DNA of 64,000 nt from Acidobacteriota bacterium. Its GTDB lineage: Bacteria > Acidobacteriota > Terriglobia > Terriglobales > Acidobacteriaceae. The stretch is taken from positions 62,001 through 126,000 of the forward strand of contig JAFDVP010000001.1 in the NCBI GenBank assembly GCA_018268895.1, given 5' to 3'. The position numbers and the translations under genes were made by a program. Numbering within the stretch: the first letter of the stretch is position 1; each line of letters starts with the position of its first letter. The notes beneath the pieces were generated by a model. The model was not told the origin of the DNA and ran no database searches. It saw only the letters and a list, made by a program, of their open reading frames with translations. Shown one piece after another: positions 1 through 8,004 of the stretch.

Positions 1-1699
1 ACTGGCGTCCGTGCGTGTAGCCGACGGTGTCCTGGAACTGGTACAGCTCCTCAATGCGGCCCTGTGGCATGTTTTGAGAGATGCCGAAGAGCCCAGGAAG
101 ACCATTGCCGCTTCCACCAAGTCCGATTCCGCCGAAGGTAATGTTGTACAGCTTGGCGAGAGGGTTCTTGAGCGTATCGGCCGTAGGGCTGAACTGCGCA
201 TTGATCCGTGTCTCCGACGCGCGGAACTCGTTCAGCAGGTTTGATGTAAAGATATGGGTCCAGGTCCCGCCGCCAAGCTCGGAGACACCGAAGTTCTGCG
301 CGTCGAAGCCGGGCAGCGTTGTGGGATTGAGAGGGAAGTACGGCGATATCGAATTGCGGTCGTGGATGTAGCGGGCGGTGAATGTATCGCGCGAAGTAGG
401 CGTAAAGTCGATGCGGTACATCCACTGCGTATCGGGATTGGGCTGTGCCACGGCGTTGCGCAGGAAGGTGCCGGTGGTGATCGTGCAGCCACTGGGGCAG
501 CCGGCCATCGGTGTTACGGCCAGATTCGAGACGACGGTTTTGGAGATGGGCGAGTAGACCGCGCTATCGAGGTACGATCCGCTATTCAGATAGCTAAGAA
601 AGAGATTCGCCTGCGCGTTGCCGGCAGCGGCGATGTTCTTGAGCGTGGCGAAACCGTTGGCGTCAGGGAGCTCGACCGGCAGAGAGGGTTTGACGGTGCC
701 GTAAAAGCGCTGGAATGTTGCGCCGCCAAAGGCGAAGAGTTTGTCCTTGATGATGGGACCGCCGAGGGTGAAGCCATACTGGTGCGTGTCGTACCGCGCT
801 TTGCCCGCGGCAGAGCGCCGTGACTGACCGTCTACGGCATCGAGGCCGGAGCCGGTGTAGATCTCATGTACGCTGCCATGAAAGCGATTGGTGCCGTGCT
901 GCGTGACCTGGTTGATCACAGCTCCTCCAGCACGGCCGAACTCTGCGCTGGAGTCATTGAGCAGCGTGGTGACGCTCGAGAAGAAGTCGGGCATGATCGG
1001 CTGAATCGCTTCGCCGCCGAGGCCGACGTCGTTGACGTCCTGACTGTCGATCATGAAGTTGTTGGCGCGCGGACGCGCTCCGTTGACGGTGAGCTTTACC
1101 AATCCATTGCCTCCAGAACCACCCAGGTTCTGCACCGTTGCGTACTGCCGGGTAACGCCGGGCATCTCACTGACAAGATCTGCCGGATTCAGACTGAAGA
1201 TCGGGACTTGCTGAAGCTCCTGCTTGGCAATCGTTCCTGAAAGCTGGCCGTTTTCGGTATTGATCGAGTTGCTCTGGGCCTCGACCGTCACCATCGATGT
1301 GGATTCACCGATCGGCAATGCGGCATCGTAAGTGGTGACCACAGAAGGAAGTACGGCGATGTGCTGAAGATCGAAGGGCGCGAAACCCTGGTCAGTTACA
1401 TGAATGCGATAGTTGCCGGGGTTGATCGCCTCCGCCCGGTAGGCCCCTGTGGATGTCGTTGTCACTGTGCGGGTTTCGCCTGTGTCCTCGTTGGTGATTA
1501 CAACGGTGGCATTCGGCAGCACGGCGCCGGTCGTATCGCGTACTACTCCAGCCAGAGTGCCCTTGCTGGTCTGTGCATGTCCACGAAGCGGTATGGCAAC
1601 GACGATGCAGAGGAGGGAGAGTAGAGCGCATAAGCGCAGCGACGTTGTTACCCGTTGGTGAAGCTTTTCAGCAAAGCCGATGCAGGTAGAGCGTGTCAT
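1..1699 (-). CDS. TonB-dependent receptor, Oar-like, 5' part only (runs off the left edge)
   Basis: The reading frame is open from the ATG at 1697-1699 to the window edge, giving about 566 residues of an outer-membrane protein. Residues 1-43 form a signal peptide (hydrophobic LLSLLCIVVAIPL, cleavage after GHA). Residues about 47-130 are a carboxypeptidase-regulatory (CarboxypepD_reg) fold starting GTLAGVVRDTTGAVLPNATV. A plug follows (NGARPRANNFMIDSQDVND, then EFGRAGGAVINQVT), and then the start of the beta-barrel. A consensus Shine-Dalgarno (AAGGAG, 1707-1712) supports the start. The family is typical of Acidobacteriota and usually about 1000-1200 residues, so roughly half is missing. The substrate is unknown; most relatives are annotated for oligosaccharide or general uptake. 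The start region is enclosed by a 10-bp inverted repeat (1679-1728). Confidence 0.9.
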   Translation of the reverse strand, partial: MTRSTCIGFAEKLHQRVTTSLRLCALLSLLCIVVAIPLRGHAQTSKGTLAGVVRDTTGAVLPNATVVITNEDTGETRTVTTTSTGAYRAEAINPGNYRIHVTDQGFAPFDLQHIAVLPSVVTTYDAALPIGESTSMVTVEAQSNSINTENGQLSGTIAKQELQQVPIFSLNPADLVSEMPGVTRQYATVQNLGGSGGNGLVKLTVNGARPRANNFMIDSQDVNDVGLGGEAIQPIMPDFFSSVTTLLNDSSAEFGRAGGAVINQVTQHGTNRFHGSVHEIYTGSGLDAVDGQSRRSAAGKARYDTHQYGFTLGGPIIKDKLFAFGGATFQRFYGTVKPSLPVELPDANGFATLKNIAAAGNAQANLFLSYLNSGSYLDSAVYSPISKTVVSNLAVTPMAGCPSGCTITTGTFLRNAVAQPNPDTQWMYRIDFTPTSRDTFTARYIHDRNSISPYFPLNPTTLPGFDAQNFGVSELGGGTWTHIFTSNLLNEFRASETRINAQFSPTADTLKNPLAKLYNITFGGIGLGGSGNGLPGLFGISQNMPQGRIEELYQFQDTVGYTHGRQ

Positions 1700-1728
1700 T
1701 GGGAATCTCCTTGTCGGATACCTGCATC
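1679..1728 (-). repeat. Perfect 10-bp inverted repeat around the receptor start codon
   Basis: GATGCAGGTA at 1679-1688 is the exact reverse complement of TACCTGCATC at 1719-1728. The 30-base interval holds both the Shine-Dalgarno and the ATG of the receptor gene. In the mRNA this could fold with the initiation site exposed in the loop, or it could be a DNA operator. The function is inferred only. Confidence 0.5.
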
Positions 1729-2063
1729 TGAGTGCACGGAACAGACCGTTGATGCGCGCCGAGAGGAGAAGAGTGACCGGCAGGTTTTTTATGTGATGAA
1801 ATGCCTACCCTGTGTTGTGAAATGCGTGTACAGGATTGGGGGACGCATCGGACACGCCCCGGTCCTCCAAAATCGTGGAGAATCTCTTTGCTGTAGAGCA
1901 AACGCTAATGAATTGGGAGCAGTCGCACCAGTTTGTGACGAACTGTATGCCTTGAGCAATGAATAGACGATTCAAGCCAGGATGCCGCCTTCTTCCCTGG
2001 CTGATCCCTATGATTTTGTGGATGTGTGTGTGACAGTCGTCTTACAGCGTGTGACCAGTTGCT
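1700..2063. other. Intergenic stretch between the receptor and ftsY
   Basis: This 364-bp gap should carry the receptor promoter on the minus strand and the 3' end of ftsY transcription. I see no convincing gene, no strong -35/-10 pair and no clear intrinsic terminator. The only marked structure is the inverted repeat at its left end. Confidence 0.5.
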
Positions 2064-3056
2064 TCAATCGACAAGTGAATCGATGAATGCGGTGCTGTCG
2101 AACGGAATCAGGTCGTCGATCTTTTCGCCGATACCGGCGTAGAGAACAGGCAGCTTCAATTCCGTGGCGATAGCGAGGACGATGCCGCCTTTGGCTGTTC
2201 CGTCGAGCTTGGTCAGGACGATGCCCGTAACCCGAGCGGCCTCAGTAAAAAGACGCGCCTGCTGAAGGCCGTTTTGCCCGGTGGTGGCATCCATCACCAG
2301 AAACGTCTGATGAGGGGCTCCCGGTACAAGCTTTTCGCAGGTGCGCCGCATCTTGTCCAACTCTTTCATCAGGTCGGTCTTGGTGTGCAACCTGCCGGCC
2401 GTGTCGGCGATCATGACGCTGGTGGAGCGAGACTTTGCGGCAGCGAGCGCGTCATAGAGCGCAGCCGAGGGATCGCCTCCCTGCCTGGTCTTGATGAGCG
2501 GAACGTCGGAGCGCTGTGCCCAAACCTCAAGCTGCTCAATTGCTGCGGCTCGAAAGGTATCGGCGGCGCACAACAGCACGCTCCTGCCCTGCGATCGGTA
2601 GAGATTCGCGAGTTTGCCGGTTGTGGTCGTCTTTCCTGTGCCGTTGACGCCAACCATCAGAATGACCTCAGGCGGCTCCGCGGGATGCTGGATGGGGTGA
2701 GCGACGCCGTCGAGAATCTGGCGAAGTTCTGTCTTGAGAATCTGCTTGAGCTGCGCTCCGCTCTCGATACCGGTGCGAAGAGCGCGCTGGCGAAGGTTCT
2801 CCATGATGATGGCTGTCGTAGCGCTTCCAATGTCCGCCGCGAGCAGTCGCGGTTCCAGAGCATCCAGCGATGCCTGGTCGACTTCGCGGGTGAGCGCCAC
2901 CACGGAGCTGATGGATTCGGAGAGAGACTCACGGGTGCGCGTGACCGCCTGCCGCATGCGGTCGAAGAGGCCGCGCTTCTGCTCAGGCTCAGGGGCAGCG
3001 GATTCGGGCTGTACAGGTTCGGCGGGACGTTTGCCGAAGAGAGACGAGAAGACCAT
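2064..3056 (-). CDS. ftsY: Signal recognition particle receptor FtsY
   Basis: This 330-residue SRP GTPase receptor docks ribosome-SRP complexes at the inner membrane. A short charged N-terminal A region (about 1-30) precedes the N domain (about 30-120) and the G domain. All GTPase motifs are visible: G1 GVNGTGKTT at 136-144, DTFRAAA at 166-172, G3 DTAGR at 218-222, G4 TKLDG at 282-286, and the closing GIGEKIDDL near 308. The A domain is much shorter than in Escherichia coli, as in many non-proteobacteria, so membrane targeting must rely on the N-terminal amphipathic stretch ([10 protein letters not shown]). The RNA partner of the pathway lies in the same window at 23934. Confidence 0.97.
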   Translation of the reverse strand: MVFSSLFGKRPAEPVQPESAAPEPEQKRGLFDRMRQAVTRTRESLSESISSVVALTREVDQASLDALEPRLLAADIGSATTAIIMENLRQRALRTGIESGAQLKQILKTELRQILDGVAHPIQHPAEPPEVILMVGVNGTGKTTTTGKLANLYRSQGRSVLLCAADTFRAAAIEQLEVWAQRSDVPLIKTRQGGDPSAALYDALAAAKSRSTSVMIADTAGRLHTKTDLMKELDKMRRTCEKLVPGAPHQTFLVMDATTGQNGLQQARLFTEAARVTGIVLTKLDGTAKGGIVLAIATELKLPVLYAGIGEKIDDLIPFDSTAFIDSLVD

Positions 3057-3124
3057 ACTCCATCCAGTTTAGCGGATGGAGGTCGAGGTTTTTCACCCTG
3101 AATCCCGCTGCCGCGAAGATCGTC

Positions 3125-3397
3125 TCAGGCAACCGTCTCCGATTGATACATCACAACTTGCGATAGCGGGTGAGATGTCTTGTTTTGAGGAATGAGATCC
3201 TTCCCCGTACCGCCGACAACTGCAATCGCGACGATCAGAATGACGACCAGCGCTATGCTGGCAGCAACAACAACCGGAAAAAACTCGGAATCTCCCAGTA
3301 AGTCTTCTCGAGAAGATTCATTTCCCGTCGCATTGACGGGTCTTTTGACACCGTTCGGACTGTTCATACTCCTTAAGATGCGCAAAGTGGATGGCAT
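3125..3397 (-). CDS. Small single-pass membrane protein, unknown function
   Basis: A 90-residue frame with one strong transmembrane segment (FFPVVVAASIALVVILIVAI, about 40-60), a polar Ser/Asn-rich N-terminus and a short polar tail. The start is uncertain. The ATG at 3397 has no visible ribosome site, and the internal ATG at 3367 has AAGGAG only one base away. It lies 68 bp upstream of ftsY on the same strand and may share its transcript. I recognise no family. It could still be a chance frame, although the well-formed membrane helix argues for a real gene. Confidence 0.5.
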   Translation of the reverse strand: MPSTLRILRSMNSPNGVKRPVNATGNESSREDLLGDSEFFPVVVAASIALVVILIVAIAVVGGTGKDLIPQNKTSHPLSQVVMYQSETVA

Positions 3398-3487
3398 GTC
3401 GACAAACGGCGATAGTTTTCCGCGAACCGAATGCCCAGTCCTTGCGAGTCGAAGAAGATAGCCCGGAATGGCGAAAAGTTCCGGCTG

Positions 3488-4486
3488 CTACTGGTATTCA
3501 TCGCGTCCCGGTCGAGACATCAGGTCGCGGATGGCATCTGCGGGCTTCTTGTTGCGGTGCAGGATAGCGTCAACCTGTTCGGTAATGGGCATCTCCACGC
3601 CGTACCTGGCCGCCAGGCCGAGTGCCGATGCGGTGGAGCGCACGCCTTCCGCTACCTTGCCTCCCATGCCGGAGAGGATGTCGTCGAGCCTGCGTCCCCG
3701 GCCAAGCTCGATGCCGACCGAGCGGTTGCGAGACAGATTTCCCGTGCATGTGAGCACAAGGTCGCCGATGCCTGAGAGCCCGGCAAGCGTCTGCCTGCGT
3801 CCGCCGCAGGCTACGGCAAGGCGTGTCATCTCTGCAATGCCGCGCGTTATCAATGCGGCAGCGGAGTTATGGCCGAGGTTGAGGCCAGTAACCACTCCCG
3901 AGGCCAGTGCGATGACGTTTTTGAGCGCGCCGCCCATCTCAACGCCCGTAACGTCGTCGTTGGTGTAGACGCGAAGGGCGGGCGACGAGAAGTCGCGTTG
4001 AATCACTTGCGACTGTAGGGGATCGCTGGAAGCGGCCACGATTGCCGCTGGAGTCCCCGCGGCAACCTCCTGCGCGAACGTTGGTCCCGATAGAACGGCG
4101 CAGGGGTTGTTCGTCACAGAGGCAATCACCTGCGACATGCGTAGAAAGCTGCCCTCCTCGATGCCCTTCGACGCGGAGACGATGAGCTGGTCTCGGGTAA
4201 GCAGCGGAGCAATATGAGAGACGATGCCGCGCAGGTGTTGCGAAGGCGTAACGAAGAGCAGTATTTCGGCTTCAAAGATGGCCGACGGCAGATCGCCCGT
4301 TACCGTGATATCGGCCGGCAGGGTAAAGCCCGGAAGATAGGGAAGGTTCTCGCCGTTTTCGGCGAGCTGTTCTGCCAGCGCAGGCGAGTGCGCCCAAAGC
4401 GTGACATTGTGTCCGCCGCGACGCATGAGGGAGAGTGAGAGGGCGGTGCCCCAGGCACCGGCTCCGAGGATGCTGATACGACTCAA
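3488..4486 (-). CDS. gpsA: Glycerol-3-phosphate dehydrogenase [NAD(P)+]
   Basis: This enzyme reduces dihydroxyacetone phosphate to sn-glycerol-3-phosphate in the cytosol, making the backbone for phospholipids. It has 332 residues, the normal length. The Rossmann motif ISILGAGAWGTAL is at residues 4-16, SASKGIE with the conserved Lys is near 104-110, and GGALKNVIALASG with the catalytic Lys189 begins near 185. Its start overlaps the plsY stop by 4 bp (ATGA), so the two are translationally coupled. PlsY consumes its product directly. Confidence 0.97.
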   Translation of the reverse strand: MSRISILGAGAWGTALSLSLMRRGGHNVTLWAHSPALAEQLAENGENLPYLPGFTLPADITVTGDLPSAIFEAEILLFVTPSQHLRGIVSHIAPLLTRDQLIVSASKGIEEGSFLRMSQVIASVTNNPCAVLSGPTFAQEVAAGTPAAIVAASSDPLQSQVIQRDFSSPALRVYTNDDVTGVEMGGALKNVIALASGVVTGLNLGHNSAAALITRGIAEMTRLAVACGGRRQTLAGLSGIGDLVLTCTGNLSRNRSVGIELGRGRRLDDILSGMGGKVAEGVRSTASALGLAARYGVEMPITEQVDAILHRNKKPADAIRDLMSRPGRDEYQ

Positions 4487-5109
4487 GCAGTCACCTTATG
4501 CGAGCCAAAACGATTCTCGGTGCCTGAGATAAGGCGCCGAATGTTCTGGCGGTGTTTGAGGATGACGATCAGTGGTATGAGGATGTATCCCGCGATCACA
4601 ATCGTCGTGCGCACTGGTGCATGTGGCAGCACGAGGAATGGAAGAATCCCTGCGGCAATGATTGAGCCGAGAGAAATGTACCGCGTGAAGAAGACGATGA
4701 CCACGAAGAGAAGAACGACCCAGAGAACGGTAAGTGGAGCAAGCGCGAGGAAGACGCCAAGCGCGGTTGCAACACCCTTTCCTCCCCGAAAGCCCAGCCA
4801 GACAGGGAAACAGTGGCCGAGCACAGCAGCAAGCGCAGCGGCAACGGGAATCTCATAAGACTGCGGAAGTCCAAGCGGAGACGCGATATGTCCGGCGATA
4901 AGCACGGCGGCGTATCCCTTGAGCGCATCGAGGATGAGGGTAAGAACGCCCAGCCACTTGGCTCCTGACCGGATGACGTTGGTGGCTCCGATATTGCCGC
5001 TGCCGGTGGCGCGGATATCTTCATGCCGGAAAAGGCGCACGAGGATGTAGCCGAAGGGAATCGATCCCAGCAGGTAAGCAATCGGGATGGACAGCAGCCA
5101 GGGAGTCAT
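4483..5109 (-). CDS. plsY: Acyl-phosphate:glycerol-3-phosphate acyltransferase PlsY
   Basis: An integral membrane acyltransferase that transfers an acyl group from acyl-phosphate to position 1 of glycerol-3-phosphate, the first step of phospholipid synthesis in most bacteria. It has 208 residues with several hydrophobic helices. The three family loops are visible: GSIPFGYILVRL with ATGSGNIGATNVIRSG, the glycine-rich GFRGGKGVATALG, and the third loop near KHRQNIRRLISGTE. It is coupled to gpsA by a 4-bp overlap and lies 52 bp downstream of cinA. Confidence 0.96.
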   Translation of the reverse strand: MTPWLLSIPIAYLLGSIPFGYILVRLFRHEDIRATGSGNIGATNVIRSGAKWLGVLTLILDALKGYAAVLIAGHIASPLGLPQSYEIPVAAALAAVLGHCFPVWLGFRGGKGVATALGVFLALAPLTVLWVVLLFVVIVFFTRYISLGSIIAAGILPFLVLPHAPVRTTIVIAGYILIPLIVILKHRQNIRRLISGTENRFGSHKVTA

Positions 5110-5161
5110 GGTCGTCTGAGGTTTGAGTCTATCAAGTCGCGGTATTGCAGGAGTAAACGGT

Positions 5162-6430
5162 TCAAAAAGCCTGTGATTCCAGCAAGGTCATGCGGATAAG
5201 CTCCAGAGCGTGCTGCGAGGCCCACCAGCGAATCCGGTCGCGGTCGCCCGGCAGGTTTAGCTCCTTAACCCGCGTCCGATTGCCGTCGGCCAACGCAATG
5301 TAGACCAGTCCAATTGGCTTGTCGGCGTCGGGGCCCGTGCCCGGAGTAGGTCCGGCGATGCCTGTAATGGCGATGCCGAGCGAAGCTCCCGTACGCGCGC
5401 GGATGCCTTCAGCCAATGCCCGGGCTACAGGTTCGCTGACCGGCCCTGCCGCGGCCACCAGTTCGGCGGGAACGTCTGCGAAGGTGGTCTTCAGCGCATC
5501 GGAGTAAACAACCGCTCCGCCGAGAAAGTAGCGCGAGCTTCCCGGCACAGATGTGAGCCGCGAAGCGAGCAGGCCCCCGGTACAGCTCTCCGCCGCCGCC
5601 AGCGTCAGATGGCGAAGCCCCATCATCAGCAGAACGACCTCTTCCAGATTTTCGCCGTGCGAAGAGAAGATGGCGTCCTCCATCTCCGCTTCGACCAGGC
5701 CGGTCAGTTCATCGACCCTGCTCGTGGCCTCTCGAAGCGTGGTCTTCGATGCGACGAAGTGAAGCTGGATCTCTCCGTGTCCAGCCAGGATGGTCGTCTC
5801 GATGTCGCTGAACTCCTTGTAAATAGGGGCGGTGCGCGCATCGACATGGGACTCCGGTATAAGGGCCATCCGCAAGGTACGGCGCGCAAGATGCTGCGCC
5901 GGAAGCGTGGCCGCCAGCCTCGGCTTCACGGCCTGTTCGAAGAGTGGCTTCAACTCTCCCGGAGGCCCGGGCAGCAGGATGAGGATCTTGCGGAAACCGT
6001 CGACTGTGGCGTCGAGGAACTGGCCGGGCGCGCTGCCCTTCGTATTTGTCAGCACCGTGGCCCCCGCGATCACATCTGCCTGCTTCGCATTATTCGGCGG
6101 CATGACCATCTTGCGGACGGCGAAGCGCTTGTAAAGCTCAGCAAGCAGCGATGGATCGCGGCGCACTTCCACACCAAGCGCAGCGGCTGCGGCCTCACGC
6201 GTGAGGTCGTCTTCCGTTGGCCCAAGTCCTCCGGAAAAGATGACGATGTCGGCGCGGGCGAGTGCATTGCGCGCTGCGCCCGTAAGGTGCTCCAGATTGT
6301 CGCCCACGATGGTCTTGAAGGCCACCTGCACGCCTAAATCGTTGAGTTGCTCCGTGAGATAGAGAGAGTTCGTGTCCTGGCGGTACGGCGTCAGCATCTC
6401 CGAACCAGCTGCGATGATTTCTGCGATCAT
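5162..6430 (-). CDS. cinA: CinA-family protein: nicotinamide-nucleotide amidase / pyrophosphatase
   Basis: A 422-residue two-domain protein. The N-terminal MoCF-type domain (about 1-170, with FSGGLGPTEDDLTREA) corresponds to the COG1058 ADP-ribose/NAD pyrophosphatase. The C-terminal PncC/CinA domain (from about 255, AAAESCTGGLLASRLTSV and GGAVVYSDALK) deamidates nicotinamide mononucleotide for NAD recycling. I start at the ATG at 6428-6430 (MIAEIIAAGSEM), where family similarity begins. The frame stays open for about 185 more codons upstream, but that part is low-complexity shadow across alkB. CinA is often linked to competence, but dprA lies elsewhere in the window and no operon link is seen. 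Confidence 0.95.
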   Translation of the reverse strand: MIAEIIAAGSEMLTPYRQDTNSLYLTEQLNDLGVQVAFKTIVGDNLEHLTGAARNALARADIVIFSGGLGPTEDDLTREAAAAALGVEVRRDPSLLAELYKRFAVRKMVMPPNNAKQADVIAGATVLTNTKGSAPGQFLDATVDGFRKILILLPGPPGELKPLFEQAVKPRLAATLPAQHLARRTLRMALIPESHVDARTAPIYKEFSDIETTILAGHGEIQLHFVASKTTLREATSRVDELTGLVEAEMEDAIFSSHGENLEEVVLLMMGLRHLTLAAAESCTGGLLASRLTSVPGSSRYFLGGAVVYSDALKTTFADVPAELVAAAGPVSEPVARALAEGIRARTGASLGIAITGIAGPTPGTGPDADKPIGLVYIALADGNRTRVKELNLPGDRDRIRWWASQHALELIRMTLLESQAF

Positions 6431-6530
6431 GTCGGCGTTTAGCGTCCTCAAGCGAACTGCCGGGGAGAGAGCAGTGAAGCTACGATCTCCATGATAGAGA
6501 AATTTCCGGGCCATAGGCTGGTCCGTGCGC

Positions 6531-7187
6531 CTATAAAACTGCCCGACGGAAGGTGAGGTTGAAGCGGAACGCTCCGGTAAGCGGGTGCGCGCTTTGCCGG
6601 ATGGGGGCGACGCCGTGATAGACAAGGCGCGCCGGACCTCCCCAAACAAGGATGTCGCCATGCTCGATGCGGACACGTCGCGGCGTATCGGTTCGCCGCA
6701 TCGTTCCAAGAAGAAACGTCGCAGGAAGTCCCAGCGAAACGGAAACGATGGGGTGACTGTAGTCGCGCTCATTTTTGTCCTGATGCAACGACAGCCGCGC
6801 GCCGGTGGCGTAGCGATTGATGAGGCAGGCATTGGTTGCGAAGCCGGGGAAACCACCCGCCGCCGCCGCGCGCACGGCAAGCGAGAGCATCGTCTCCGGT
6901 ATCGCGGGCCATGCGCTGCCTGTAACAGGATCGCGGGTGGTGTAGCGATAGCCGGTACGGTCAGTCGTCCACCCAAGCGTTCCTGCATTTGTCATGGCGA
7001 CCGATATGGTATGGCCGCCGGGAACGATCATCTGACGAAACGGAGAGGTTGCCGCAACCTCTCCGATAGCATCGAGAAGACCCTGTGCCTCGTCGCGACA
7101 GAAGCCGCGCAGAAGAGTGATCCCTTCGGCAAGCTGTTCCTCCGAGGGCGTGGAGACGTCTGGCCACAGTGTGCCGCTACTGCGCAT
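6531..7187 (-). CDS. alkB: AlkB-type DNA/RNA oxidative demethylase
   Basis: A Fe(II)/2-oxoglutarate dioxygenase that removes 1-methyladenine and 3-methylcytosine lesions from DNA. It has 218 residues, matching E. coli AlkB. The iron ligands are visible as H135 and D137 (LHQDKNE) and H191 (VYHGV). The 2-oxoglutarate arginines R208 and R214 lie in RFNLTFR, with spacing matching H131/D133/H187/R204/R210 of E. coli. The substrate loop WTTDRTGYRYT is at about 73-83. Its start overlaps the 3' end of the upstream oxygenase gene by 11 bp, so the two are one transcriptional unit. Confidence 0.95.
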   Translation of the reverse strand: MRSSGTLWPDVSTPSEEQLAEGITLLRGFCRDEAQGLLDAIGEVAATSPFRQMIVPGGHTISVAMTNAGTLGWTTDRTGYRYTTRDPVTGSAWPAIPETMLSLAVRAAAAGGFPGFATNACLINRYATGARLSLHQDKNERDYSHPIVSVSLGLPATFLLGTMRRTDTPRRVRIEHGDILVWGGPARLVYHGVAPIRQSAHPLTGAFRFNLTFRRAVL

Positions 7188-7887
7188 CGTGAAAGATCAC
7201 TCCAAGGGTAAAGCGTTCGCCGGAGCGGACAGGGCTGACTCCGTGGCGCATGGCGACGCGGTAGACGCCGCGCGTTCCGCGTTGTGGCCGATGATTGACT
7301 GCGAAGATGACACCCTCTCCTTGCCGCAACGGCACAACGGTGACCCGCGACTGCATGCGCGGGCGCTGCTCCGTCAGCACGAACTCACCTCCTGTAAAGT
7401 CCCGCGCCGGTTCGCTGAGCAGAAACGCAACCTGCAGCGGAAACACAAGCTCGCCGTAGAGGTCCTGGTGAAGGCAGTTGTAGTCGTCCTGCCCGTACTT
7501 CAGCAGAAGCGGCGTCGGACGCGTCTGACCTGCCGCATGACACCTCCGCTGAAACTGCGTCAGTTCGTCGGGGACCGGCGCAGCGAGACCCAGCGCCTCG
7601 TTCCATCGATTGGCGACTCGCGCCAGCGGCGGATAGAAGGCCTCGCGCAGCTCTTGAACGGCGCAGGGAAGAGGATAGCTGTAGTACTGGTACTCGCCGC
7701 GTCCAAAGCCATGGCGCGACATGACGACGCGGCTGCGAAACAACGTGCCGTCGTTGTAGCCCTCTGCGAGTTGGTTGCATTCGTCTGGCGTGAGCAGCGG
7801 ACCGGTTGTTGCATGGCCCCGTTCATCAAGTTCTGTGGAGATAACGGGCCAGTCGAGCGATGAGATCTTTTCGGTAAGTGACATCAT
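7177..7887 (-). CDS. 2OG-Fe(II) oxygenase of the prolyl-hydroxylase-like type, partner of alkB
   Basis: A 236-residue cytosolic protein with a complete double-stranded beta-helix iron site: H140 and D142 in CLHQDLYGE, H215 in AMRHGVSPV, and R225 in GERFTLG as the 2-oxoglutarate contact. It resembles the COG3826 group, which is often annotated as a proline hydroxylase but has no proven substrate. Gene neighbours of this group often include alkylation-repair genes, and here it overlaps alkB by 11 bp. A role in alkylation damage or in modifying a repair partner is therefore inferred. No signal peptide is present. Confidence 0.85.
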   Translation of the reverse strand: MMSLTEKISSLDWPVISTELDERGHATTGPLLTPDECNQLAEGYNDGTLFRSRVVMSRHGFGRGEYQYYSYPLPCAVQELREAFYPPLARVANRWNEALGLAAPVPDELTQFQRRCHAAGQTRPTPLLLKYGQDDYNCLHQDLYGELVFPLQVAFLLSEPARDFTGGEFVLTEQRPRMQSRVTVVPLRQGEGVIFAVNHRPQRGTRGVYRVAMRHGVSPVRSGERFTLGVIFHDAQ

Positions 7888-8004
7888 GTCAGCGTCCGCT
7901 CTTTAGACGTGATTCGCACTCCGAATTGTTCATGCGAATTGCCGTGCAAAGGAAAGCGGCAGCCCGCAAAGCGAACTGCCGCTTTTTTCTCTGTGTTGCA
8001 GCGG

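Noticed and set aside
254..823. Plus-strand frames over 1-1660
   Set aside because: They are antisense to the TonB receptor, whose continuous minus-strand frame has a signal peptide, regulatory domain and plug.
5162..6988. A 608-codon open frame suggesting a long N-terminal extension of CinA
   Set aside because: Homology and a natural start begin at 6430. The upstream part is Arg/Ser/Pro-rich shadow of alkB with no domain.
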